13,245 bases of DNA from JBLHRE01 sp047625765 (GTDB lineage: Bacteria; Bacteroidota; Bacteroidia; Flavobacteriales; JBLHRE01), in assembly GCA_047625765.1 (NCBI GenBank), contig JBLHRE010000035.1, positions 1 to 13,245 of the forward strand, written 5' to 3'. The notes under the pieces were generated by a model that worked only from the letters and a program-made list of their open reading frames with translations, was not told the DNA's origin and did no database searches. The position numbers and the translations under genes were made by a program. This document shows, piece by piece, positions 7,097 through 13,245 of this stretch. Positions within the stretch are counted from its first letter, which is position 1, and every line of letters begins with the position of its first letter.

Positions 7097-7951
7097 ATGC
7101 CAATTAGATTTCAACATCAAGAAGTACGCGAATTAGCTTGGCTTATTGCCTCCGCCCCATTATTCTTAGAGCAAAATGCTCTTAATGAACAGGGATGTAG
7201 CCAAGAGTTTAGCGAAATTATTGACTGGTTAAGCGCTTTAGACCACAATCCAGAACCACTATTTGCTCATTTAAATCAAATAAAAAGCAATCGTTTGGGT
7301 TACCGTTTCGAAGGACTGTTAGCATTCTGGATAATATCTAGAACAGACCATGAAATTGTAAAACAGAATTGGCAGCTCATCCACAACAAAACTACCATTG
7401 GCGAAATAGATTTATTAATTAGAGCCAAAAACAAAATAGAACATTGGGAAGCAGCCATGAAATTATATTTGGCTTACAATGGCAAGTGGTATGGACCTAA
7501 TTCAATCGACAGATTAGATATTAAATCGGATTTACTATTTAACAAACAACTCAAATTATCGCAAAACCCAATAGCACAATCACTTCTTAGTGATGCAGCA
7601 ATTAATATCTCCAAAAGTAAGGTCTGGGCAAAAGGAATTCTTTTTAATCATGCTAAAAATCTGCACCATGCAGATATTCCAACAAACACCAACCCAAATT
7701 GCATTGTGGGCAAGTGGTGTTATCTAAAAGAGTTGGCCGAGTTTATAAAAATAGGAACTTGGCACCTTGTAGAACACAATGCTTGGATGGACCCAAATCC
7801 TGCTGGAAATAATATTGACAGCGGTTCGCTTATAGAGACACTATCAAGAGAATTAGAAGAAAAAGAAAGTGTTATGTTATTTCAACAATTGGAACCAGAA
7901 TCGATTAAGTGGTTTGTGGTAAATAAAGATTGGCCAAAGCATATCAAATAG
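7097..7951 (+). CDS. DUF1853-family protein
   Basis: A 284-residue protein that I recognise as DUF1853-like from its ordered conserved blocks. These are LGYRFEGLLAFWI (67-79), a TTIGEIDLLI segment (99-108), EHWEAAMKLYLAYNGKW (115-131) and YGPNSIDRLDIK (132-143), followed by KGILF near 179. The family's biochemical role is not established as far as I know. The arrangement of an acidic residue in GEIDLL (Asp105) followed by a strand with Glu118 and Lys122 resembles the PD-(D/E)XK nuclease core, but the usual acidic residue two before the lysine is Ala120. A nuclease role is therefore only a guess. There is no signal peptide or membrane segment. It diverges from the djlA-like gene and its 3' end overlaps the convergent acetyltransferase by 8 bases. 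Confidence 0.8.
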   Translation: MPIRFQHQEVRELAWLIASAPLFLEQNALNEQGCSQEFSEIIDWLSALDHNPEPLFAHLNQIKSNRLGYRFEGLLAFWIISRTDHEIVKQNWQLIHNKTTIGEIDLLIRAKNKIEHWEAAMKLYLAYNGKWYGPNSIDRLDIKSDLLFNKQLKLSQNPIAQSLLSDAAINISKSKVWAKGILFNHAKNLHHADIPTNTNPNCIVGKWCYLKELAEFIKIGTWHLVEHNAWMDPNPAGNNIDSGSLIETLSRELEEKESVMLFQQLEPESIKWFVVNKDWPKHIK

Positions 7952-8474
7952 CTGTAGCATGACTTTTATCCATAAAATATACATGGCACATAGTGTCTTG
8001 ATAATCTACATCCTTCTCGTAACTCATCCCAATACGTTGGGCAACAATTTTAGAAGCCTCATTGTCTGGATGAATTAAGGCAATCATGCGTTTTATACCC
8101 AGGGTTTCGAATGCATATTTTTCGCAAGCCTTGGCAGCTTCTTTTGCATAGCCATTTCTCCAAAACTCCTTCTTTATACGGTAAGCCAATTCTATTTCAT
8201 TTAATGCTCCCACCTCTTTAGCTAACAAACCTACCATTCCAATAAACGCTCCGCTCTCTTTAAGTTCTACTACCCAAAAGCAAACACCATCTCTATCGTA
8301 AGCACTTAAAATCCAGTCAAGCCATTGTTTGGTTTCGGCCTTACTTTTGGTTCCTGCCACAAAACGCATCACATCCTGATCGCTTGCCATTTCATAAATA
8401 TCTTCGAAATCCTCAGGCGTAACGGTTCTTAGAAGCAACCGTTGAGTCTCACAAATAATATTTTTCTGATCCAT
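7944..8474 (-). CDS. GNAT-family N-acetyltransferase (RimJ/RimL type)
   Basis: A 176-residue acetyl-CoA-dependent acetyltransferase of the Acetyltransf_3 kind. It opens with ETQRLLLRTVTPEDFEDIY, the usual first strand and helix of this subfamily. It then has MVGLLAKE, ELAYRIKKEFWRNGYAKEA (CoA loop R-N-G-Y-A at about 106-110), and the C-terminal HPDNEASKIVAQRIGM motif near 135. Members acetylate ribosomal protein N-termini, antibiotics or small amines; nothing here identifies the substrate. The frame continues to a TTG at 8528, but the ATG at 8474 fits the family start and is used. It is unrelated in detail to the GNAT gene at 5843-6352. The last codons overlap the convergent DUF1853-like gene. 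Confidence 0.87.
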   Translation of the reverse strand: MDQKNIICETQRLLLRTVTPEDFEDIYEMASDQDVMRFVAGTKSKAETKQWLDWILSAYDRDGVCFWVVELKESGAFIGMVGLLAKEVGALNEIELAYRIKKEFWRNGYAKEAAKACEKYAFETLGIKRMIALIHPDNEASKIVAQRIGMSYEKDVDYQDTMCHVYFMDKSHATAI

Positions 8475-8565
8475 TTTTTCGTGTAGAATATTAAACTCCT
8501 CTAATATAGCATTTTCCCCTTTGCACAATTATGGGTTAGACCACGGATTTCTTACATTAGCACTC

Positions 8566-8573
8566 CAAATTTA
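8566..8573 (-). promoter_or_regulatory. Possible -7 box in the 110-base divergent gap
   Basis: TAAATTTG on the minus strand matches TAnnTTTG exactly. It would start a transcript near 8559 and give a leader of about 85 bases before the acetyltransferase ATG at 8474. I see no good -33 element. For the divergent M1 peptidase gene the best candidate is TACATTAG at 8553-8560, one base off consensus. Nothing else is recognisable between 8475 and 8584. Confidence 0.3.
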
Positions 8574-8584
8574 TTATTAAGACT

Positions 8585-10438
8585 ATGAAATTATTTAAAC
8601 TGCTATCCCTTACGGTATGTATTGGCTCAATGGTTAACGCGCAAAAACCAGAAGATAGATGGCAACAGAAGGTCAATTACCAGATGGAAATTGACTTCAA
8701 TGTAGAAACCAATCAATTTACAGGAACACAAAAACTTACCTATACCAATAACTCTCCAGAGACATTAGACAAAGTTTTTTACCATTTATATTTCAATGCA
8801 TTCCAACCTGGAAGCATGATGGATGTTAGATCTAGAACTATTGCAGATCCAGACAGAAGAGTAAAAGACAGAATCTTGCATTTGAAAGAAGACGAAATTG
8901 GGTATCATAACATTATTTCGCTTACGCAAAACGGAAAGCCCTTGAACTACGAAGTTGTTGGAACCGTTTTGGAAGTTGAATTGGCTACCCCAATTCGTCC
9001 AGGTAAAAAGGCAAATTTCGAAATGGAATTCGAAAGTCAAGTACCCTTGCAGGTTAGACGGTCTGGTAGAGACAACAAAGAGAACATTCGTTACTCCATG
9101 ACTCAATGGTACCCTAAAATGGCGGAATACGATTTCGAAGGATGGCATGCAAACCCATATATCGCGAGAGAATTCCATGGTGTTTGGGGCGATTTTGATG
9201 TGAAAATAAATATCGACAAGTCCTACACAATTGGAGGAACTGGATACCTTCAAAATGCCAAGGAGATTGGAAAAGGATATTACCCTAGTGAAGTAGTAAG
9301 CAAAGAATCAAGCGATAAATTAACATGGCATTTCAAAGCCCCAAATGTGCATGATTTTGCTTGGGCTGCAGATCCTGATTACATTCATACAACTGCTCAA
9401 GTTGAGAATGGCCCTCTATTACACTTTATTTACCAACCCGATTCTTTGACACAATATTGGGATAGTTTGCCCAAATATGCGGTACAGGTTTTCGAATTAA
9501 TGGCAGAACATTTTGGCGCATATCCTTACAAACAATACACCGTAATACAAGGTGGCGATGGTGGAATGGAATACCCAATGGCGACTTTAATTACAGGACA
9601 CCGTGGGAAAAATAGTTTGATTGGAGTTACAGCACACGAAGCCATTCACAGTTGGTACCAAATGATGTTGGCATCGAACGAAGCGAAACACCCTTGGATG
9701 GATGAAGGTTTTACTTCGTATGCTGAAGATGAAGTACTTTCTAAAATTTGGGATTACACCCCGCATCAAGGGAGTTACCGTGGTTATGTGAGTTTAGTGA
9801 AAAGCGGAAAGCAAGAACCAATGACTACCCATTCTGACCATTACAAAACAAACCGTGCTTACGGTACAAATGCCTATTCTAAAGGTGCGCTTACTGTAAG
9901 TCAATTGGAATACGTCTTAGGTAAAGAAGATGTGTCTAAAGCAATGAAAGAGTATTTCATGAAATGGAAGTTCAAGCACCCAAACCCTAATGATTTTAAA
10001 AGAGTTATGGAACAGGTTTCGGGTATTGAATTGGATTGGTATTTCGAACATTGGATTGGAACAACCAATAACATCGACTACAACATCAAAAATATTATTA
10101 GCGATGCAAACAGCACTACCATTACCTTAGAGCGTATTGGTGATATGCCAATGCCTTTAGATATTCTTATCGAGTTTGCTGATGGAACTAAGGAGTTACA
10201 CAATATTCCTATGAGAATAATGCGAGGAAGCAAATCTAGCTACGCTGAATATGACGATACAAAAATCACCCAAGATGCTGACTGGCCTTGGACTTACCCT
10301 TATTACGATTTAAAAATTGGTAAAGCAGCCAATCAAATTGCAAATATCACTATCGACCCTTTATTAAAAATGGTGGATATTGATAGAAGTAACAACTCTT
10401 ACCCTAACGACAAGTCGCGTACTTACAGCAATGACTAA
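8585..10438 (+). CDS. Exported M1-family zinc aminopeptidase
   Basis: This 617-residue metallopeptidase trims N-terminal residues from peptides, probably in the periplasm. A signal peptide spans 1-19 (ending VNA, with Gln20 next). Residues 30-265 resemble the beta-rich N-terminal domain of M1 enzymes. The catalytic domain has GGMEYP at 326-331, which matches the exopeptidase GxMEN-type motif with Tyr in place of Asn. It also has the zinc motif HEAIH at 351-355 and the third ligand Glu374 in WMDEGF, with exactly the 18-residue gap expected for M1. A Tyr-containing stretch near 425-432 (AYGTNAYSKG) may provide the transition-state tyrosine. The last 120 residues form a short C-terminal domain. 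It leads a four-gene operon; its stop overlaps the next gene's ATG. Confidence 0.93.
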   Translation: MKLFKLLSLTVCIGSMVNAQKPEDRWQQKVNYQMEIDFNVETNQFTGTQKLTYTNNSPETLDKVFYHLYFNAFQPGSMMDVRSRTIADPDRRVKDRILHLKEDEIGYHNIISLTQNGKPLNYEVVGTVLEVELATPIRPGKKANFEMEFESQVPLQVRRSGRDNKENIRYSMTQWYPKMAEYDFEGWHANPYIAREFHGVWGDFDVKINIDKSYTIGGTGYLQNAKEIGKGYYPSEVVSKESSDKLTWHFKAPNVHDFAWAADPDYIHTTAQVENGPLLHFIYQPDSLTQYWDSLPKYAVQVFELMAEHFGAYPYKQYTVIQGGDGGMEYPMATLITGHRGKNSLIGVTAHEAIHSWYQMMLASNEAKHPWMDEGFTSYAEDEVLSKIWDYTPHQGSYRGYVSLVKSGKQEPMTTHSDHYKTNRAYGTNAYSKGALTVSQLEYVLGKEDVSKAMKEYFMKWKFKHPNPNDFKRVMEQVSGIELDWYFEHWIGTTNNIDYNIKNIISDANSTTITLERIGDMPMPLDILIEFADGTKELHNIPMRIMRGSKSSYAEYDDTKITQDADWPWTYPYYDLKIGKAANQIANITIDPLLKMVDIDRSNNSYPNDKSRTYSND

Positions 10439-11294
10439 TATCAAATTTATTCTTTCAGCATTATTCTTGGGATTTGGCTCTTTAGCCAATTCCCAGGGTT
10501 TACTGTGGGAAATCTCTTCGATAAATTCTGATTTCACTTCTTATTTATATGGCACCATTCATATTCAAGAAAAAGAAGTGTTTGCCTACGCTCCTATTGT
10601 TGAAGAAAAACTGGCTGCATCCAAGCTATTTATGCCTGAGTTAATTCTGAGTGATATTGACCCGCAAATGGCAATTGCTAGAATGCTTCTGCCCGATTCT
10701 TTAAACTTAAAGACTTTGTTGTCTGAAAGCGATTACCAAGAGTTGGATAGTATCTGCAAAAAGAAATTGGGCTACAGTGTTTTCATGTTCAATCAAATGA
10801 AGCCCTTTTTTGTTGGCGCGCAGTTGATGCAAGCCGATATGAAAATGGATATGCCCGAAGCATTGGACATGCATTTATTGAAAAAAGCAAAGGCCCTTGG
10901 CTTAGCCACTAAAGCATTAGAAACTTTTGAAGAGCAACTTTCTGCCATCGATAAAATCTCTTATCAAGACCAAGCATTAATGTTGATGGACGGTTTGGGA
11001 ACTTCTCAGGATTCTATTTTTGATGCTTTAAAATGGGCCTATCAAGAAGGGAATTTGACCGCCTTAATGGAATTGATGGACGACCCTAGTTTACCCGATA
11101 ATTTTGAAGCTGCATTTTTGATTGAACGCAATGTGCGTATGGCAGAAAGAATAGATCTGCAATGTCAAAAACAAAACACTTTTTTCGCTCTTGGTGCGGC
11201 ACATTTAGGTGGCGATAATGGGCTAATAAAATTACTAGAAGCAGAAGGATATGTGGTTAATCCAATTCCATTTAAATTCTCGAATAAACACTAA
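10431..11294 (+). CDS. TraB/GumN family protein (putative metalloprotease), exported
   Basis: A 287-residue member of the TraB/GumN family, related to the Tiki metalloproteases. From the ATG at 10431 it has a signal peptide (MTNIKFILSALFLGFGSLANS, then Gln22). LWEISSINSDFTSYLYGTIH follows, carrying the first GxxH (41-44). Next come an acidic residue (Glu70, MPEL), the DMHLLKKAKALGLATKALET..EEQ segment and RNVRMAERI. The C-terminal GAAHLGGDNGLIKLLEAEGY carries the second GxxH (255-258). These paired GxxH motifs and the Glu are the conserved putative metal and catalytic residues. An upstream TTG at 10380 would give a non-signal N-terminus and a longer overlap, so it was not used. The ATG overlaps the M1 peptidase stop (ATGACTAA), suggesting coupled translation. 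The natural substrate is unknown. Confidence 0.9.
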   Translation: MTNIKFILSALFLGFGSLANSQGLLWEISSINSDFTSYLYGTIHIQEKEVFAYAPIVEEKLAASKLFMPELILSDIDPQMAIARMLLPDSLNLKTLLSESDYQELDSICKKKLGYSVFMFNQMKPFFVGAQLMQADMKMDMPEALDMHLLKKAKALGLATKALETFEEQLSAIDKISYQDQALMLMDGLGTSQDSIFDALKWAYQEGNLTALMELMDDPSLPDNFEAAFLIERNVRMAERIDLQCQKQNTFFALGAAHLGGDNGLIKLLEAEGYVVNPIPFKFSNKH

Positions 11295-11300
11295 GTATTT

Positions 11301-12050
11301 ATGATTGCTCGTATTGAACATCTAGGAAAGAATTACAAAATTGATTTAAGTCAAGCTTTGGATATTTCGATGCGTTTGAGCGAAGACCCAAGCAATAGCA
11401 GCGCTTGGTATGTCAATCCTGTTTCTATTGAACCTGTTAGAATTGGTGATTGGATAGGCGATGTAAAACAAGGTGGCTCTGTTAACTTTAGAGACATTGC
11501 TTTTAACCCACATGGCAATGGCACACATACCGAATGTGTTGGACATATTAGTAAGGAGGATTACAGTATCAATCAATGCTTAAAGGAGTTTTTCTTTTTA
11601 TCAAAACTGGTCACTATTTCTCCAGAAAAATTGGCCAATGGCGACCAAGTAATTGGCAAAAAACAAATAGAAGATGCCTTTGGAGATTCTTCGGCTAAGG
11701 CCATTGTAATTCGAACATCTCCTAACGAATCAGACAAACTTCAGCGTCAATATTCTAATTCTAACCCTCCCTACATTTCAGAAGAAGCCGCGCTTTTTAT
11801 CAGAGAAAAAGGAATTGAGCATTTATTAATCGATCTACCTTCGGTGGATAAAGAACAAGACGAAGGAAAACTTTTGGCACATCATGCCTTTTGGAATTAC
11901 CCGAATAGCACACGTGTAAATGCCACCATTACCGAGTTAATTTATGTGCCCAATACAATTGTAGATGGCCCCTATTTTTTGAGTTTGACCTTTGCCTCTT
12001 TCGAGAACGATGCGAGCCCTAGCAAACCATTATTATTTAAGCTGATGTAG
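11301..12050 (+). CDS. Cyclase-family (kynurenine formamidase-like) hydrolase
   Basis: A 249-residue cytoplasmic protein of the cyclase family, whose characterised members include bacterial kynurenine formamidases and other metal-dependent amide or ester hydrolases. The signature region is NPHGNGTHTECVGH at 69-82, giving likely metal ligands among His71, His76, Glu78 and His82. A second conserved block, LLIDLPSVDKEQDEGKLLAHHAFW (about 175-198), matches the family's IDTPSvD..E...AH motif. The first motif differs from the textbook HxGTHxD form. No other kynurenine-pathway gene lies nearby, so formamidase activity should not be assumed. It lies 6 bases after the TraB-like gene and 2 bases before the MmcQ/YjbR gene. 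Confidence 0.85.
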   Translation: MIARIEHLGKNYKIDLSQALDISMRLSEDPSNSSAWYVNPVSIEPVRIGDWIGDVKQGGSVNFRDIAFNPHGNGTHTECVGHISKEDYSINQCLKEFFFLSKLVTISPEKLANGDQVIGKKQIEDAFGDSSAKAIVIRTSPNESDKLQRQYSNSNPPYISEEAALFIREKGIEHLLIDLPSVDKEQDEGKLLAHHAFWNYPNSTRVNATITELIYVPNTIVDGPYFLSLTFASFENDASPSKPLLFKLM

Positions 12051-12052
12051 CC

Positions 12053-12409
12053 ATGCATGTAGAGGATGTTCGTAAATACTGTTTGGGGTTAAAGGGGGTT
12101 ACAGAAAGTTTCCCTTTCGATAAATCCACTTTGGTTTTTAAAGTTCAAAACAAAATATTTGCTTTAACGGGTTTAGACAAACATCCCTTTCAAATCAATT
12201 TAAAATGCGATCCAGATCGTGCCATAGCACTTCGCGAAGAATACGATGGTGCAATAATACCAGGCTACCACATGAGCAAGGTACATTGGAATACTGTTTT
12301 TGCCAAGTCCATACCCGAGTCTTTTCTATTAGAACTCATCAATCATTCATACGAATTGATTGTAAAAAGCCTAAGTAAAAAACTACAAGAGGAACTTCAA
12401 AATATTTAG
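12053..12409 (+). CDS. MmcQ/YjbR family protein
   Basis: A 118-residue protein with the whole family pattern. It starts HVEDVRKYCLGLKGVTESFPFD, then has LVFKVQNKIFALTG, PFQINLKCDPDRAIALREEY, the IIPGYHMSKVHWNTV segment (about 81-95), and ends with helices ESFLLELINHSYELI and VKSLSKKLQEEL. Members share a fold described as resembling the double-wing DNA-binding motif, and are often annotated as DNA-binding; no precise role is known. It is the last gene of the operon beginning at 8585, starting 2 bases after the cyclase stop. No clear hairpin terminator follows. Confidence 0.9.
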   Translation: MHVEDVRKYCLGLKGVTESFPFDKSTLVFKVQNKIFALTGLDKHPFQINLKCDPDRAIALREEYDGAIIPGYHMSKVHWNTVFAKSIPESFLLELINHSYELIVKSLSKKLQEELQNI

Positions 12410-12468
12410 GAGAAACCGTACCGATTAAGATGCGCTAAATCAATTAGTTATAATCTAAAAATTATCTG

Positions 12469-12476
12469 TACCTTCG
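12469..12476 (+). promoter_or_regulatory. Likely -7 promoter box for the pseudouridine synthase gene
   Basis: TACCTTCG differs at one position from TAnnTTTG and is followed by CGCCC, a context common just before transcription starts in this phylum. A weak TTAG at 12444-12447 could be the -33 element (21-base spacer). The predicted start near 12483 leaves only about 9 bases, mostly T, before the ATG at 12492. The rest of the 82-base gap (12410-12491) shows no hairpin terminator. Confidence 0.45.
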
Positions 12477-12491
12477 CGCCCTAATTTTTTT

Positions 12492-13245
12492 ATGATGAAT
12501 AGTAAGAAGCCAGCCGGGAGGCGTGACTCCAAATTTGGTAAAAACCCTGACGAAAGCGGTCAACGCCAAGGGAAAAGCCGTACCTCTAAGGTAGAAAAGA
12601 AAAACCCAAATCACGATCGTCACCAAGATCCAGATGCAAGAAGCAAGGACAGACGATTTGCAGCAGAGAACAAAAGAAGTTCGGTTGCTCCAAAACGTGA
12701 TGAAAGAGAAGATAGCTCTTCGGTAAAACGTCAATACGACCGTTTCAACTTCAAGAAAAAAAGAACTCAAGTACAATCTGGTCCAACAGCACAAGACAAA
12801 GGTTTAACACGTTTGAATAAATATTTGGCACATGCTGGAGTTTGTTCTAGACGTGAAGCAGATCAATTGATTGAAGCTGGTCTTGTAGAGATAAACGGTA
12901 CAGTGGTAACCGAACTGGGTTATAAATTGGAAAAGACGGATATCGTAAAATACGGTGGATCTACGCTTAAGTCCGAACCTAAACAGTACATTCTATTAAA
13001 CAAACCTAAAGATTACTTAACAACAGTTGATGATCCTGGAAAACGTAAAACGGTGATGGAGTTGATTTCTGGAGCTTGTAAAGAACGTTTGTACCCCGTA
13101 GGTAGATTAGACAGAATGACTACGGGTCTTTTGTTGTTTACTAACGATGGTGACCTAGCTAAAAAATTAACACACCCTTCTCATGGTATCCGTAAGGTGT
13201 ATCACGTGGTATTAGATCAGAAGCTTTCGCAGAAAGACCTAGAGG
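12492..13245 (+). CDS. rluB: RsuA/RluB-type pseudouridine synthase (3' part missing)
   Basis: It isomerises a specific uridine in rRNA; the RluB target would be 23S rRNA, but RluB versus RluE/RluF/RsuA cannot be settled from this fragment. The frame is open from ATG 12492 to the edge (251 codons). Residues 1-103 are a basic, low-complexity, probably disordered extension full of Lys, Arg, Asp and Ser. An S4 RNA-binding domain follows (about 104-150, GLTRLNKYLAHAGVCSRREA). The catalytic domain then shows YILLNKPKDYLTT and the GRLDRMTTGLLLFTNDGDLA block, with catalytic Asp207. A second ATG directly follows the first. The motif KLTHPSHGIRKVYHV continues as expected before the cut. The end of the gene lies beyond the window. 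Confidence 0.93.
   Translation, partial: MMNSKKPAGRRDSKFGKNPDESGQRQGKSRTSKVEKKNPNHDRHQDPDARSKDRRFAAENKRSSVAPKRDEREDSSSVKRQYDRFNFKKKRTQVQSGPTAQDKGLTRLNKYLAHAGVCSRREADQLIEAGLVEINGTVVTELGYKLEKTDIVKYGGSTLKSEPKQYILLNKPKDYLTTVDDPGKRKTVMELISGACKERLYPVGRLDRMTTGLLLFTNDGDLAKKLTHPSHGIRKVYHVVLDQKLSQKDLE

Noticed and set aside
7964..7977. Inverted repeat TTTTAT-CC-ATAAAA near the DUF1853-like/GNAT junction as a terminator
   Set aside because: The stem is all A-T with a two-base loop and lies inside the acetyltransferase coding sequence, so it is unlikely to form a terminator.
8786..9253. Minus-strand open frame of 155 codons
   Set aside because: Antisense to the M1 aminopeptidase N-terminal domain; the Cys/Phe/Ser-rich translation looks like a reverse reading of a real gene.
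12462..12794. Minus-strand open frame of 110 codons
   Set aside because: It overlaps the promoter-like box and the Lys/Arg-rich start of the pseudouridine synthase; its hydrophobic translation comes from reading the A-rich coding strand backwards.

Overview
The window looks like a chromosomal housekeeping stretch from a member of the Bacteroidota, probably a flavobacterial-type lineage (the order is inferred, not proven). Four things point there. MurF is fused to alanine racemase. A type I-beta DAHP synthase is fused to chorismate mutase. There are promoter-like TAnnTTTG boxes, with few Shine-Dalgarno sites. Three exported proteins have predicted signal peptides ending just before a Gln. The DNA is AT-rich and coding density is very high. 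No gap between genes exceeds about 110 bases. I see no tRNA, rRNA, CRISPR array, insertion sequence or prophage gene.

Left block (1-2196, minus strand): thymidine kinase (tdk) is followed after one base by the murF-alr fusion, which runs off the left edge. A compact back-to-back promoter pair at about 2167-2205 separates tdk from the next operon.

Second block (2220-5846, plus strand): four tightly packed genes encode an uncharacterised three-part protein, an exported M28 metallopeptidase, RsmI (16S rRNA C1402 2'-O-methyltransferase) and the DAHP synthase/chorismate mutase that opens aromatic amino acid synthesis. This operon meets a minus-strand pair head-on, and the two stop codons share a TTAA. 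That pair is a DjlA-like membrane co-chaperone (TerB plus J domain) and a GNAT acetyltransferase.

Third block (7097-8474): a DUF1853-like gene on the plus strand starts 50 bases from the DjlA-like gene, diverging from it. Its 3' end overlaps the end of a second GNAT acetyltransferase by 8 bases.

Fourth block (8585-12409, plus strand): a compact operon encodes an exported M1 aminopeptidase, an exported TraB/GumN-type protein, a cyclase-family (kynurenine formamidase-like) hydrolase and an MmcQ/YjbR protein. After an 80-base gap with a promoter-like box comes an RsuA/RluB-type pseudouridine synthase with a long basic N-terminal extension, cut by the right edge.

Functionally this mixes cell-wall precursor synthesis (MurF-Alr), nucleotide salvage (Tdk), ribosome modification (RsmI, the RluB-type enzyme), aromatic biosynthesis and envelope proteolysis (M28, M1, TraB). 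I found no convincing new defence or mobile system. The most rewarding leads are the compact divergent promoter, the altered chorismate mutase and cyclase active-site residues, the uncharacterised 208-residue protein, and the DUF1853-like/DjlA-like pair.
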